Origin: an uncultured Prevotella sp.
GTDB taxonomy: Bacteria > Bacteroidota > Bacteroidia > Bacteroidales > Bacteroidaceae
DNA length: 24,559 nt
Assembly (NCBI GenBank): GCA_900541575.1
Contig: UQKO01000039.1
Span: 1 to 24,559 of the forward strand
Direction of reading: 5' to 3'
Numbering within the stretch: position 1 is the stretch's first letter; every line of letters starts with the position of its first letter. Below are positions 24,496 to 24,559 of the stretch, piece by piece. Both the position numbers and the translations under genes were made by a program. Under the pieces are notes generated by a model. It was not told the origin of the DNA. It searched no databases and saw nothing but the letters and a program-made list of their open reading frames with translations.

Positions 24496-24559
24496 ATGGA
24501 ATCTATAAAACTATTACGTGCTATATTGCCAGAGGTGTTGATAGATAATTTTGATGTTG
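24496..24559 (+). CDS. Transposase N-terminus (ISAon1/ISL3-like), partial
   Basis: Only 21 codons are in view. They begin MESIKLLRAILPEVL and continue to the window end. From memory this closely resembles the N-terminal region of transposases annotated as ISAon1-type (ISL3-related) in Bacteroidota. The protein would continue to the right. It is oriented away from the lipoprotein gene, 18 bases from that gene's start. With so few residues, the family name is a memory-based call. Confidence 0.65.
   Translation, partial: MESIKLLRAILPEVLIDNFDV

Larger units (their letters stand above)
24419..24559 (+). mobile_element. Left end of an insertion sequence (truncated by window)
   Basis: A transposase-like frame begins at 24496 and leaves the window. 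The probable left boundary is near 24419-24421 (GGGTCAGCGGATATTTCC), inferred from the point at which the neighbouring lipoprotein stops resembling its paralog. The right end and target duplication lie outside the window, so the boundary cannot be confirmed. Confidence 0.55.

Overview
The window looks like the chromosome of a member of the Bacteroidota, order Bacteroidales, possibly Prevotellaceae (the family is a guess). The signs are -7 boxes of the TAnnTTTG type with TTTG-like -33 boxes about 19 bases upstream, start codons without clear Shine-Dalgarno sequences, lipoproteins whose lipid-bearing Cys is followed by runs of Asp, and families mostly seen in this phylum (DUF5723, DUF3822, a VanZ-like protein, a MGGFFG-type PurF relative). 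The two edges carry mobile or repetitive DNA; most of the middle is housekeeping sequence.

Layout. Positions 1-132 hold six copies of a 22-bp tandem repeat. A gene-poor stretch follows, with a 40-base near-perfect inverted repeat (555-641) that looks like an IS-end or MITE remnant. cysS (810-2297, minus) has a good promoter and a leader of about 200 nt. A lipoprotein and a DUF5723 outer-membrane protein (2804-6096, plus) form a pair. A minus-strand group follows: ribD, a rhomboid protease and a membrane-anchored endonuclease/exonuclease/phosphatase-family protein (6340-9557). prmC (9578-10468, plus) diverges from ribD. A YidE/AspT-type transporter with two RCK_C-like domains (10656-12371, minus) follows.

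Positions 12687-17523 form a four-gene plus-strand cell-surface O-acetylation cluster: an SGNH hydrolase, an AlgI/DltB-like MBOAT, and two tandem AlgJ/AlgX-like DHHW proteins. A strong intrinsic terminator ends it. Next on the minus strand are rsmD, a DUF3822 gene, a VanZ-like gene and a DUF4250 gene (17602-19736). A PurF-like protein (19964-21388, plus) diverges from these. It keeps the PRPP site and likely Fe-S cysteines, but its glutaminase domain appears to have lost its catalytic residues.

The right end (21662-24477, minus) is a compact four-gene envelope cassette: lipoprotein, TolB-like propeller, beta-barrel, lipoprotein. Three of its four products carry Asp/Glu runs. The two lipoproteins are paralogs that share the string SIEGYW. 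An insertion sequence, whose transposase starts at 24496 and runs off the window, appears to have landed in the signal-peptide codons of the first lipoprotein and supplied a new start. The most noteworthy points are this IS-edited lipoprotein and acidic cassette, the PurF-like protein without glutaminase residues, the O-acetylation cluster with duplicated DHHW genes, and the palindromic IS remnant. No tRNA, rRNA or CRISPR array was recognised.
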